A model generated the notes under the pieces. It made no database searches. It was not told the origin of the DNA and was given only the letters and a program-made list of their open reading frames with translations. Position numbers and translations under genes: made by a program. This document shows positions 42,688 through 51,233 of a stretch of 64,000 nt of DNA, piece after piece. Origin of the DNA: JAFGNV01 sp964612485 (GTDB taxonomy: Bacteria; Chloroflexota; Anaerolineae; 4572-78; J111); assembly GCA_964612485.1 (NCBI GenBank), contig CAZTFF010000024.1:1-64000 (forward strand). The letters run 5' to 3'. The stretch's first letter is position 1. Each line of letters opens with the position of its first letter.

Positions 42688-43371
42688 TCAGGTCAGATCT
42701 CGTAATCCATCCCGGTCTAGAATTTCAATCCGGTGGCGGTCGATGGCGATTAATTCGGCCTCTTGCAGCTCTTTCAGCGCGCGCGCCACCATCTCGCGGA
42801 CGGTGTCCAGATGGGCGGCCATTTCATCCTGGGTCCAGCGCCGGCGGCTGAGCTTGTTCTGTTCGTCGGTCTGGGCCAGCAAAAAGGCGGCCAGCCGCCC
42901 GGTGACGGATAGAAACGAGAGGTTGTAAACCCGCTGCACCAATTGGCGGCAGCGCATAGCCAGATTTTTGATAATCATATCGTTCAGCGCGGGAAATTGC
43001 CGGCGCAGCCGATCCAGTGCCTCGGCGGAGATTATCCACACGGTTGAATCTTCCAGGGCCGCCATATTGGCCGGATTGGGGCCGCCATCGACTACCGGTA
43101 CTTCGTTGCAGGAGTCGCCCGGCCCCAGTGTTGCCAAAATGTGCTCCCGCCCGCCTTCAGAAATCCGAAAAATTTTGCACAAACCCTCGGCCACCAGGTG
43201 CAGGCCGGCATCCGGCTCCCCCTCTAAAAAGATGATTTCGCCGGCTTTGACCCGGCGGTCCGTTGTTTCGCCGGCGACGGCTTGCAAGCCTGCCTCATCC
43301 AACTGCTTAAAATACGGCACATTTTTTAGCAGCGCCGTGGTTTGCCCGTTGATTATAATCGATGTGGTCAT
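42688..43371 (-). CDS. Crp/Fnr-family transcription regulator (DNR-like)
   Basis: 227 residues. Cyclic-nucleotide-binding-type sensor domain (about 15-135), dimer helix, and winged helix with T-Q-D-E-M-A-A-H-L-D-T-V-R-E-M-V-A-R (about 180-197). The N-terminus lacks the cysteine cluster of FNR, so it is more like DNR/NarR or Crp and may sense nitric oxide via heme (inference). It is divergent from the nos cluster 280 bases away, and a matching operator lies in that gap. No box was recognised for its own promoter. Confidence 0.92.
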   Translation of the reverse strand: MTTSIIINGQTTALLKNVPYFKQLDEAGLQAVAGETTDRRVKAGEIIFLEGEPDAGLHLVAEGLCKIFRISEGGREHILATLGPGDSCNEVPVVDGGPNPANMAALEDSTVWIISAEALDRLRRQFPALNDMIIKNLAMRCRQLVQRVYNLSFLSVTGRLAAFLLAQTDEQNKLSRRRWTQDEMAAHLDTVREMVARALKELQEAELIAIDRHRIEILDRDGLRDLT

Positions 43372-43436
43372 TCGCCCCTCTTTAGGTGCTCTATTATCGC
43401 TCCACCCTGCCCTGCTGTCAAAAATTTGCTGTCAGC

Positions 43437-43478
43437 GTGAGAAAAGTCGCATACATTCTTATAAACATTTGTTATAGT
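43437..43478 (+). promoter_or_regulatory. Crp/Fnr-type operator and promoter of the nos cluster
   Basis: GTGAG-AAAA-GTCGC (43437-43450) is a near-dyad one mismatch per half from GTGAC-AAAA-GTCAC, found at 52749. The -10 TATAGT (43473-43478) starts 29.5 bases from the dyad centre, which puts the operator at -41.5, the class II activator position. The -35 is poor. The leader to the ferredoxin ATG is about 165 bases. Confidence 0.5.
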
Positions 43479-43651
43479 AATTGATAAGCCGAACTCAGTG
43501 CCGTATGCTCCTCTGATTAGACCTTTGTGAATAGATGATTTGTCAGGATTAAAAAGAGAAAAAATCTTGTTCGTCTTGGAAATCCTGTCTAAATTCCAGT
43601 CAAAAAGGAAAGATATACGGTATAAAAAAGCCGAAAGTTAAGTTGTGTGGT

Positions 43652-43855
43652 ATGTATTCCGAATTTCTTCCTCAAATAGATAGCGCGCGCTGCATTGGCT
43701 GCGAGTTGTGCCTGAAGGTCTGTCCTCACGATGTGCTGGCCGTGGTGGATAACATTGCGGTGGTCAAAAACGCTCCGGCCTGCGAGTATACCGGCGCTTG
43801 CCAGGAAATCTGCCCTACCGAAGCCATCACATTGGTTTACGAGATTGTTTTTTAA
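43652..43855 (+). CDS. 2[4Fe-4S] ferredoxin
   Basis: 67 residues with C-I-G-C-E-L-C-L-K-V-C-P and, after a gap, C-E-Y-T-G-A-C-Q-E-I-C-P. The first cluster motif is classical C-x2-C-x2-C-x3-C-P; the second has the longer C-x4-C-x3-C-P spacing. It lies 29 bases before nosZ and is probably its first co-transcribed gene, an electron carrier for nitrous oxide reduction or for activating the enzyme (inference). ATG at 43652 chosen over a TTG nine bases upstream. Confidence 0.88.
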   Translation: MYSEFLPQIDSARCIGCELCLKVCPHDVLAVVDNIAVVKNAPACEYTGACQEICPTEAITLVYEIVF

Positions 43856-43884
43856 CGGTTCAAATTTAGTTCAAGGAGAGAGTC

Positions 43885-45924
43885 ATGCAAAGGAACATTT
43901 TAATTTTAGCAATTTTGTCCGTGTTGATTGTGGCCGGCTGCTCGCTGGTGCCGCAATCTACCGAACCCACGCCGGGGGGCGATACCGACGCCGACGCCGC
44001 GGCGGTTTCGGGCCTCAGCGCCGATGCGGCAGCCATTGCCCGGGAGCGGGGTCTCAGCCCCGACGATATTACCGCCGCGCTGAAAACCTATGTGCCCACC
44101 GGCATCCACGATGAGTACGTGATCGTTTCATCGGGAGGACATTCGGGGCAAATGTTGGTGATTGGCGTGCCCAGCATGCGGCTGCTCAAAGTGATCGGCG
44201 TCTTTACGCCGGAACCATGGCAGGGCTGGGGCTACGGCGCGGGCAACGAGGTGCTGGACCAGGGCAACGTGAACGGCAATGAGGTTCGCTGGGCCGACAC
44301 CCACCACCCCGCCCTGAGCGAAACCGAGGGCGATTACGACGGCCAGTTTGTTTTCATCAACGATAAAGCCAACGCCCGCGTGGCCGTGGTTGACCTGCGG
44401 GATTTTGAAACCAAACAAATTCTCAAAAACCCGGTGGCCGTCAATGACCACGGCGGCACCATGGTTACGCCCAACACCGAATACGTGATTGAAGGCGGTC
44501 AATACGCGGCCCCGTTGGGGTGGGAGTATGCCGCCCTCGACACTTACGATGATAATTACCGGGGGCTGGTAACATTTTGGAAGTTTGATCGTGACCGCGG
44601 CCGCATCGATGCCGGGCAATCGTTTGCCATTGAACTACCGCCCTACTGGCAGGATTTATGCGATGCCGGCAAGCTGGCCAGCGACGGCTGGGTGTTCTGC
44701 AACTCCTTCAACGCCGAGCGCGCCACCGGCGGCATTGAGAAAGGCAATCCGCCCTTTGAAGCCGGCGCCTCCCAGGCCGATACCGATTATATGCACCTCA
44801 TCAACCTGGTGAAGGCTGAAGAAGTGATGAATGCCGGGAATACGGAAATGGTGAACGGCTTCAACGTCATCAGCCTGCAAACCGCCATTGATGAAGGCAT
44901 CCTGTATCTTACGCCGGAACCGAAAAGCCCGCATGGAGTGGATATTACGCCGGACGGCCAGTTTTTAGTGGTTTCGGGCAAGCTCGACCCGCACGTGACG
45001 GTTTACAGTTTTGACAAAATCCAGAGCACCATCGATGCCCAAAAATGGGACACCGATGATTACGGCGTGCCGGTGCTGGGGCTGGACGACGTGAAAGAAG
45101 CCCAGGTTGAAGTGGGCCTTGGCCCGCTGCACACCCAGTTTGACGACCAGGGCTACGCCTACACCAGTCTCTTTTTAGACAGCGCCGTGGCCCGCTGGAC
45201 CCTGGGCGGCGATTTTGCCGACCTGCACCCCGAAGACCCGTGGCAGTTGGCCGGTAAAATTTCGGTCCATTACAACATCGGCCACTTGCTGGCCGCGGAA
45301 GGTGATACCGTCAGCCCCGATGGCCGCTACCTGGTGGCTATGAACAAGTGGGCCATCGACCGCTTCCAGAATGTGGGGCCGCTGTTGCCGCAGAACTTCC
45401 AGCTCATCGATATCGCCAACACCGGCGAAAATATGCAGTTGCTCTACGATATGCCCATCGGCATCGGCGAGCCGCACTATGCTCAGATGATCAAGGCCGA
45501 TAAGCTGGAACCGTGGGAAGTGTACCCTGAAATCGGCTGGGACCCGCACGAACAGGCGGTGTCGCCCAACGCCGTGCAGCCCGGCGAGGAAAAAGTAGTG
45601 CGCAACGGCAACAAGGTCGAAATATTTATGACTGCGGTCCGCTCTCACTTTACGCCGGAACACATTGAAATTCAGGAAGGCGACCACGTGACCTGGCACA
45701 TCACCAACATCGAACGGGCCTACGACGCCACCCACGGCCTGGCCATTCCCGCTTACAATATCAACCTGAGTCTGGAACCCGGCGAATCCCAAACCATTGA
45801 GTTCACAGCCGACCAACCCGGCGTTTTCTCCTACTACTGCTCCGAATTCTGCTCGGCCCTGCACCTGGAAATGGCCGGCTATATGCTGATTGAACCGGCA
45901 GATGAGAGTGCGATGGTGAAATGA
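43885..45924 (+). CDS. nosZ: Nitrous oxide reductase, clade II, lipoprotein-type
   Basis: Reduces N2O to N2 (EC 1.7.2.4) outside the cytoplasmic membrane. 679 residues. The N-terminus is a Sec-type lipoprotein signal (I-V-A-G-C at about 19), not the twin-arginine signal of clade I. The seven-bladed propeller carries CuZ histidine motifs such as D-T-H-H-P (about 131) and D-H-G-G-T-M (about 190). The C-terminal cupredoxin has the CuA set C-S-E-F-C-S-A-L-H-L-E-M near residue 652. Upstream AAGGAGAG gives a strong start. It heads the nosB-D-F-Y-L order typical of clade II. Confidence 0.96.
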   Translation: MQRNILILAILSVLIVAGCSLVPQSTEPTPGGDTDADAAAVSGLSADAAAIARERGLSPDDITAALKTYVPTGIHDEYVIVSSGGHSGQMLVIGVPSMRLLKVIGVFTPEPWQGWGYGAGNEVLDQGNVNGNEVRWADTHHPALSETEGDYDGQFVFINDKANARVAVVDLRDFETKQILKNPVAVNDHGGTMVTPNTEYVIEGGQYAAPLGWEYAALDTYDDNYRGLVTFWKFDRDRGRIDAGQSFAIELPPYWQDLCDAGKLASDGWVFCNSFNAERATGGIEKGNPPFEAGASQADTDYMHLINLVKAEEVMNAGNTEMVNGFNVISLQTAIDEGILYLTPEPKSPHGVDITPDGQFLVVSGKLDPHVTVYSFDKIQSTIDAQKWDTDDYGVPVLGLDDVKEAQVEVGLGPLHTQFDDQGYAYTSLFLDSAVARWTLGGDFADLHPEDPWQLAGKISVHYNIGHLLAAEGDTVSPDGRYLVAMNKWAIDRFQNVGPLLPQNFQLIDIANTGENMQLLYDMPIGIGEPHYAQMIKADKLEPWEVYPEIGWDPHEQAVSPNAVQPGEEKVVRNGNKVEIFMTAVRSHFTPEHIEIQEGDHVTWHITNIERAYDATHGLAIPAYNINLSLEPGESQTIEFTADQPGVFSYYCSEFCSALHLEMAGYMLIEPADESAMVK

Positions 45925-45931
45925 TGTGAGA

Positions 45932-45971
45932 AGTGATGAGTGACGAGAATCCTCACTCGTCACTCATCACT
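45932..45971 (+). other. Perfect hairpin between nosZ and nosB
   Basis: AGTGATGAGTGACGAG (45932-45947) pairs perfectly with CTCGTCACTCATCACT (45956-45971) around an 8-base loop, with no T-run. It could protect the 3' end of nosZ mRNA or set stoichiometry between nosZ and the assembly genes, or be a mobile palindrome. Confidence 0.6.
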
Positions 45972-45979
45972 CGTTACGT

Positions 45980-46666
45980 ATGAATTTAGGTGAAGTTATG
46001 TCCTCTGATCGAATGAAAAAAATTATCGGGCCGCGTACGCCCGAAGATGCGTGGGGCGCGCGCCGTACGCGCTATCTCTGGCCGACCTTGTTTTTGGCCT
46101 CGGCGGCGCTGCTGCTCATCATTTCCATATTTCTGCCCTACTGGAGCCTGGTACTCCACGCGCCGCAGTACCCCGACGGGCTGGTGGTTCACGCCTACAT
46201 CAACCACCTCGAAGGCGATGTGCAGGAAATCGACGGCCTCAACCATTACATTGGCATGCGCCCGCTGGGCGAGGCGGCGCAATTGGAACGCACCATTTCG
46301 GTGTTTGCCATCATTGCGCTGAGTTTGTTGGTGTTGGCCGCCATTTTTATCCACTCGCCCTGGGCCGCCTTGTTGAGCCTGCCCGCCATCACTTTGCCTG
46401 GGGTCTTCCTGGCCGATCTCTACTTTTGGCTCTACAACTTTGGCCAAAACCTCGATCCCAAGGCCGCCCTGTCCAATGCGGTTGACCCCTTTGTGCCCAC
46501 CATCCTGGGCGAAGGCGTCATCGGCCAGTTCAGAACCGTGGCCTACGCCGACTACGGCCTGCTGCTGGCCTCGGCGGCTTCCATTTTGATTTTGATCGGC
46601 CTCTACTTGCAGCGGCGCGCCTACAAGCCCCTGGTTGATCGGCAGCAAAAAGAGGCGGAATCGTAA
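45980..46666 (+). CDS. nosB: NosB-like membrane protein
   Basis: 228 residues with about five transmembrane helices (near 32-52, 102-122, 127-150, 190-212 and others). In clade II nos clusters a membrane protein called NosB lies between nosZ and nosD; position and topology match here. Its exact function is unproven; electron transfer or assembly are suggested. Ends one base before nosD starts. The start could also be the internal ATG six codons on. Confidence 0.75.
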   Translation: MNLGEVMSSDRMKKIIGPRTPEDAWGARRTRYLWPTLFLASAALLLIISIFLPYWSLVLHAPQYPDGLVVHAYINHLEGDVQEIDGLNHYIGMRPLGEAAQLERTISVFAIIALSLLVLAAIFIHSPWAALLSLPAITLPGVFLADLYFWLYNFGQNLDPKAALSNAVDPFVPTILGEGVIGQFRTVAYADYGLLLASAASILILIGLYLQRRAYKPLVDRQQKEAES

Positions 46667-48277
46667 ATGAAACGCTATCTTTTTCTGGCTGTTGTTTTAA
46701 TCGCAACAATGTCGATAACAGCGTTTTGGATTCGAGATACACTCGAACTGGCAATGGGCTTGCCCCCCTCTAACTCCCCCCAATGGGTGGAGAACCAACC
46801 TGCGTCCCCCCCTGCGGGGGGGATTGAGGGGGGGGGGTCTGTATCAACTATTAATTCACAATTCGAAATTAATACTTCTTTCAATTTACAAGCCGCCATC
46901 AACACCGCCCAACCCGGCGACGTAATAGAGGTTCCGCCCGGCCACTACCGGGGTAATTTCATCATCGACAAACCTCTCACCCTGACCGGCGTAGATTGGC
47001 CGGTGCTGGACGCCGGCAACCACGGCCACGTGCTGGAGATCAAAAACGCATCCCACGTGACCATTCGCGGCCTGTCGCTCCGCAACAGCGGCGCCCGGCT
47101 GGATAAAGAACACGCTGGTATCGCCGTCGATCAATCGCCCTACTTGGTGGTTGAAGACAATCGGCTGGATAACACCCTGTTTGGCATCTACATCAAAGAT
47201 TCGGCCAACAGCCGCATCGCGGGCAATATCATCGGGGCCAAAGATTTGGCGGTTCCGGCGCGCGGCGACGGCATCCGGGTGTGGTACAGCGAAAATACGC
47301 AGGTCATCGGCAACCGGGTAGACCGGGGGCGCGATGTGGTGTTGTGGTACAACAACGGCGCGGTCATTCGGGATAATCACATCACCAACGGCCGCTACGG
47401 CCTGCATTTTATGTACTGCGACGATAACGTGGTGGAAAATAACACCATCCGGGGCAACTCGGTGGGCGCTTTTCTGATGTACAGCCGCCGCCTGACCCTG
47501 CGCCACAACATTTTTGCCGAAAATCGCGGCCCCAGCGGCTACGGCGTCGGCCTGAAAGATATGGACGGCGTGGAGGCCACCGACAACCTGTTCAGCAGCA
47601 ACCGGGTTGGGGTTTATTTTGACAACTCGCCGGCGGCGGTGGATGTGATCCAGCATTTCCGGCGCAACGCCTTTGTCTTCAATGATATTGGCCTGCTGTT
47701 CAACCCCTCGGTGGAGCGCAATTATTTCAGCCGCAACAGTTTTATCGATAACCTGGAGCAGGTGGGCTTGACCGGCTCCGGCACTTTTGAAGACAACAAA
47801 TTCACCGTGGCGGGCCGGGGTAACTTCTGGAGCGATTACCGGGGCTACGACGCCAATAACGACGGCCTGGGCGATTTGCCCTACGTCTCGAAAAGCCTGT
47901 TTGAAAATATCATGGACCGGAATCCCGCCCTGCGCCTGTTTCAACTCAGCCCGGCCCAACAAGCCGTAGACCTGGCCGCCCGCGCCTTCCCCATTTTCCA
48001 GCCCAAACCCAAATTCACCGATGACGCGCCCCTGATGTCGCCGGTGCTGCCGGTGGTGCCCTTGCCGCCAACCTCGCCGGCATGGCCGATGGGGGCGCTG
48101 AGTTTGACCCTTCTTGTCTTTGCGGTGGTGATCGTTCTCATCGGTACGAGAGGAAAATGGGCCAAAGAACCGGCGAGGCCGGACAGAGCCAAACGAGTGG
48201 CGGGCCATTCGGCGCAATCCATCACGCTGGCTGCGCTGGCGGCAAAATATAGGGAGTTTTTTCATGATCAAAGTTAG
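46667..48277 (+). CDS. nosD: NosD copper-site assembly protein
   Basis: Periplasmic factor that works with NosF and NosY to build the CuZ centre. 536 residues. Signal-anchor at 1-20, an unusual insert at about 32-70, then right-handed beta-helix repeats starting F-N-L-Q-A-A-I-N-T-A-Q-P-G-D (about 70) with many N-x-I/N-x-V turns such as I-A-G-N-I-I-G and V-V-E-N-N-T-I. A C-terminal transmembrane helix (about 480-500) is not found in many NosD proteins. Overlaps nosF by 14 bases. Confidence 0.92.
   Translation: MKRYLFLAVVLIATMSITAFWIRDTLELAMGLPPSNSPQWVENQPASPPAGGIEGGGSVSTINSQFEINTSFNLQAAINTAQPGDVIEVPPGHYRGNFIIDKPLTLTGVDWPVLDAGNHGHVLEIKNASHVTIRGLSLRNSGARLDKEHAGIAVDQSPYLVVEDNRLDNTLFGIYIKDSANSRIAGNIIGAKDLAVPARGDGIRVWYSENTQVIGNRVDRGRDVVLWYNNGAVIRDNHITNGRYGLHFMYCDDNVVENNTIRGNSVGAFLMYSRRLTLRHNIFAENRGPSGYGVGLKDMDGVEATDNLFSSNRVGVYFDNSPAAVDVIQHFRRNAFVFNDIGLLFNPSVERNYFSRNSFIDNLEQVGLTGSGTFEDNKFTVAGRGNFWSDYRGYDANNDGLGDLPYVSKSLFENIMDRNPALRLFQLSPAQQAVDLAARAFPIFQPKPKFTDDAPLMSPVLPVVPLPPTSPAWPMGALSLTLLVFAVVIVLIGTRGKWAKEPARPDRAKRVAGHSAQSITLAALAAKYREFFHDQS
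46762..46886. repeat. G/C-run repeat inserted in the nosD coding sequence
   Basis: C-runs (CCCCCCTCTAACTCCCCCC) and complementary G-runs (GGGGGGG, GGGGGGGGGG) with CCCCCCCTGCGGGGGGG form a palindromic unit. It is followed by A/T-rich text with ATTAATTC and GAAATTAAT inverted words. It resembles intergenic palindromic repeats but keeps the nosD frame open. Confidence 0.55.
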
Positions 48278-49124
48278 TCATCTGACCAAAAAATTCGGCG
48301 ATTTTACCGCCGTTGACAATCTATCGTTTGACATCGCGCCGGGCGAAGCGGTGGCCCTGTGGGGACCCAACGGCGCGGGCAAAACCACCATTATCCGCTG
48401 CCTGCTGGGTTTGCTGGCGGCCCAAGGCGAGCTGCGAATTAATGGCTTTGATGCGCAAAAACAGGGGAAAAAGGCGCGGTCCGCCGCGGGCTACGTGCCC
48501 CAGGAACTGGCCTTTTACGATGATTTATCGGCTCGAGAAACGCTGCACTTTTACGCCGGCATCAAAAATGCGCCCCCGGCCCGGATCGATCAGGCGCTGG
48601 CCGAGGTAGGTCTTTCCGACCACAGCCGCAAGCCGGTATCGGCCCTGTCGGGGGGGATGAAGCAGCGGCTGGCGTTGGCCATTGCCCTTTTGACCAACCC
48701 GCCGCTGCTCATCCTGGATGAACCGACCAGCAATCTGGATACCTCGGCCCGCGATGAGTTTGTGAATTTGTTGTTACACCAAAAGGCCGCCGGAAAAACC
48801 CTGCTGTTTACCTCGCATCGGCTGGAAGAGGTAGAACAACTAGCCAGCCGGGTGCTGGTGCTGGAAGCGGGCCGCCTGAAGCAGGTGTGCCAGCATCCGG
48901 TGGAATTAGCCGGGCAGTTGGGCATGGAACTCAACCTCAAACTGGTGGTGTCTCCATCTATGCGAGAAAACGCCCTGGCTGTGCTGCGGGGGCAGGGTTT
49001 CCAGGCCAATCCTAATGGCATCGGTATTTGGGTTGCGGTTGCGCCCTTGGCCAAAGCGGCGCCGCTCAAGGCGCTGCTGGCCCAAAATATCGAGGTAAGT
49101 GATTTTGAAATTGAAAGCAAATAG
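48264..49124 (+). CDS. nosF: NosF ABC transporter ATPase
   Basis: 286 residues. Walker A G-P-N-G-A-G-K-T-T (about 34), Q-loop Q-E-L, signature L-S-G-G-M-K-Q-R (about 128), Walker B L-L-I-L-D-E-P-T-S (about 148) and switch histidine in T-S-H-R. Powers NosD/NosY-dependent maturation of NosZ. It begins inside the end of nosD and ends three bases before nosY. Confidence 0.95.
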   Translation: MIKVSHLTKKFGDFTAVDNLSFDIAPGEAVALWGPNGAGKTTIIRCLLGLLAAQGELRINGFDAQKQGKKARSAAGYVPQELAFYDDLSARETLHFYAGIKNAPPARIDQALAEVGLSDHSRKPVSALSGGMKQRLALAIALLTNPPLLILDEPTSNLDTSARDEFVNLLLHQKAAGKTLLFTSHRLEEVEQLASRVLVLEAGRLKQVCQHPVELAGQLGMELNLKLVVSPSMRENALAVLRGQGFQANPNGIGIWVAVAPLAKAAPLKALLAQNIEVSDFEIESK

Positions 49125-49127
49125 ACA

Positions 49128-49961
49128 ATGGAATTGAGAATCATTACCACCCTTTTTAAAAAAGAAATTCGCGATTCCTTCAACAATCGCTGGTTTATCC
49201 TGTACGCCGCGGCTTTTACCGGGCTGGCGCTGCTGCTGTCGTGGTTGTCGTTGAGTGGGGGGACCGGCTACAGCGGCTTTGCCGGCTTTGGCCGGACGGC
49301 GGCCAGCCTGGTCAACCTGGTGCTGCTGATTGTGCCGCTGATGGCGCTGACCATCGGCGCGGGCAGCCTGTCGAGCGAACAGGAACGCGGCACGCTGGCC
49401 TATTTGCTGGCCCAGCCGGTCAACCGGGCCGAAGTGCTGCTGGGCAAATACCTGGGCCTGGCCGCGGCGCTGCTGGGCGCGCTGGCCTTTGGTTTTGGTT
49501 TGTCGGGCCTGATTATTGCCGGGCGCGGCGGCCAAACCGATGCGGGCGCGTATGTTTTGCTGGCGGCGTTTGCCTTTGTGCTGGCTCTGGGCATGCTGAG
49601 CGTAGGCTTTTTGATCAGCGTACTCACCCGCAAAGCAGCTGTGGCTACGGGCGTGGCCCTGTTTTTGTGGCTGGCGCTGGTGTTTTTGGGAGATTTGGGT
49701 TTGATGGGCACGTCGATTGCCTTCAAACTTCCCATCGACGCGCTGTTTAACTTGGCCCTGCTGAATTCGCTGCAAGTCTTCAAAATGTCGGCCCTGCTGG
49801 GTCTCAACGCCACGCTCGATGTGCTGGGGCCGGCGGGCATCTACGCCATGCAAACTTATCGGGAGAGTTTGACCGCCTTATTTCTGGGATCGCTGGCCCT
49901 GTGGGTGGTGCTGCCGCTGGGCGGCGCGTATCTTGTTTTCAGCCTTCGGAGGGAAATATGA
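49128..49961 (+). CDS. nosY: NosY ABC transporter permease
   Basis: 277 residues, six transmembrane helices, ABC-2-type. S-S-E-Q-E-R-G-T-L-A-Y-L-L-A near residue 83 is the family signature. Partner of NosF, moving sulfur or copper species for CuZ assembly. The final codons overlap the nosL start (ATGA). Confidence 0.94.
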   Translation: MELRIITTLFKKEIRDSFNNRWFILYAAAFTGLALLLSWLSLSGGTGYSGFAGFGRTAASLVNLVLLIVPLMALTIGAGSLSSEQERGTLAYLLAQPVNRAEVLLGKYLGLAAALLGALAFGFGLSGLIIAGRGGQTDAGAYVLLAAFAFVLALGMLSVGFLISVLTRKAAVATGVALFLWLALVFLGDLGLMGTSIAFKLPIDALFNLALLNSLQVFKMSALLGLNATLDVLGPAGIYAMQTYRESLTALFLGSLALWVVLPLGGAYLVFSLRREI

Positions 49962-50491
49962 GCCGGACACGATGGATTTCGCATAGTGAGATGCGTGAGA
50001 TCGCGCGAAATACGCGCTGCGTCATTCGATTGGCCGGTTTTGCCATCATTCTGTTATTTTTGGCTGCTTGTAGCGGCAAGGCCAACGCCGGCCCCACCCC
50101 ACCCACCATCCACTACGGTGAGGATGTGTGCGAGTTTTGCGGCATGATCATCAGCGAAGAACGGTTTGCAGCCGCCTATCTCACCGCCGACGGGCACAGC
50201 CATATGTTTGATGATATTGGCGATATGGTGCAGACTCATTTGCAAATGCAGGAAGACGTGACGGCTTTTTTTGTTCACGATCATGACAGCCGCGATTGGA
50301 TTCGGGCCGAAACCGCCCATTTTGTATTGAGCGACAATTTACCCACGCCGATGCTCTCCGGTTTGGCCGCCTTCAGGTCGGTGGAAAAGGCCAATGCAAT
50401 GGCGGCGGGGTGGGGTGGGAATGTCCTCACCTTTGAGCAATTGCTCACCCATTATCGAGAGAATCCGCCCACCCCGTTTTCATCCGGTTAA
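49958..50491 (+). CDS. nosL: NosL copper chaperone lipoprotein
   Basis: 177 residues. A positively charged N-terminal extension precedes the lipoprotein signal, with L-A-A-C near residue 37. The copper-binding motif C-E-F-C-G-M-I-I follows near residue 57; NosL delivers Cu(I) to NosZ/NosD. F-V-H-D-H-D-S-R-D-W and a C-terminal conserved helix follow. GGAGGGAAAT precedes the ATG, which overlaps the nosY stop. Confidence 0.94.
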   Translation: MSRTRWISHSEMREIARNTRCVIRLAGFAIILLFLAACSGKANAGPTPPTIHYGEDVCEFCGMIISEERFAAAYLTADGHSHMFDDIGDMVQTHLQMQEDVTAFFVHDHDSRDWIRAETAHFVLSDNLPTPMLSGLAAFRSVEKANAMAAGWGGNVLTFEQLLTHYRENPPTPFSSG

Positions 50492-50507
50492 AAGCGAGTG
50501 GCTTTAA

Positions 50508-50535
50508 TTGATAATTACGCTTGTCATGGTATCAT
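50508..50535 (+). promoter_or_regulatory. Possible promoter before the SCO1 gene
   Basis: TTGATA (50508-50513) and TATCAT (50530-50535), 16 bases apart, 39 bases before the SCO1 ATG. Suggests that the copper-delivery genes can be expressed apart from nosZ-L. Confidence 0.35.
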
Positions 50536-50574
50536 GGGATAGGAAGATTCTGAATTTCATTCACCCAAGGAGAC

Positions 50575-51186
50575 ATGATGAAGCTGAACAGCAAAACGCT
50601 GGTGAGCATTGCGCTTGTTGCGCTGGCGATTTTTTTGGCCGGGTGCCGGTTGGGTCAATATGAGTACAAAGGCGGCTTGATCGATCCACCGATTGAGTTG
50701 CCGGATTTTGAATTGACCGCAACCGACGGGCAGCCTTTTCGTCTGAGCGATGTTGAAGGCGATATTGCCCTGGTCTATTTTGGTTACACTTATTGCCCGG
50801 ATGTTTGTCCTTTAACAATGTGGGAAGTCAAAGAGGCGCTGGCCAATCTGGAAAGCGGACGGGACCGGGTTCACGTGATTTTCATCTCGGTTGACCCGGA
50901 ACGCGATGCGCCCGAAACGCTGGCCCGGTATATGGAGGCCTTTGGCCCGGAATTCATCGGCCTCACCGATGATTTTGAGAAAACCCAGGAAATGATGAAA
51001 CCTTACGGTGCCTTTGCCGAAAAGGAAGAGGTAGAGGATTCGGCGTTGGGGTATTTGGTCAGCCACACTGCCCGTTTGTATCTCATCACCCCGGATCGTC
51101 AGATTTTGCTGCAATATCCCTTTGGTTTTGCCGCCGAGGATTTAACCGATGATTTAGAATATCTCTTGCAGCAGGAAGGACTCTAA
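50575..51186 (+). CDS. SCO1/SenC copper chaperone
   Basis: 203 residues. Lipoprotein signal with F-L-A-G-C near residue 23. Thioredoxin-like fold with copper motif C-P-D-V-C-P (about 82-87) and the distal histidine in V-S-H-T-A-R (about 163). SCO proteins insert copper in CuA centres; here the likely client is the CuA domain of NosZ (inference). AAGGAG five bases before the first of two adjacent ATGs. Confidence 0.94.
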   Translation: MMKLNSKTLVSIALVALAIFLAGCRLGQYEYKGGLIDPPIELPDFELTATDGQPFRLSDVEGDIALVYFGYTYCPDVCPLTMWEVKEALANLESGRDRVHVIFISVDPERDAPETLARYMEAFGPEFIGLTDDFEKTQEMMKPYGAFAEKEEVEDSALGYLVSHTARLYLITPDRQILLQYPFGFAAEDLTDDLEYLLQQEGL

Positions 51187-51233
51187 TCACCAAATAGAAT
51201 CAATTTAACCCAAAGGAAGGGAAAATTTTTACA

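Noticed and set aside
46886..48271. 461-codon open frame opposite nosD
   Set aside because: Antisense shadow of the NosD beta-helix repeats, low-complexity valine/histidine-rich product.
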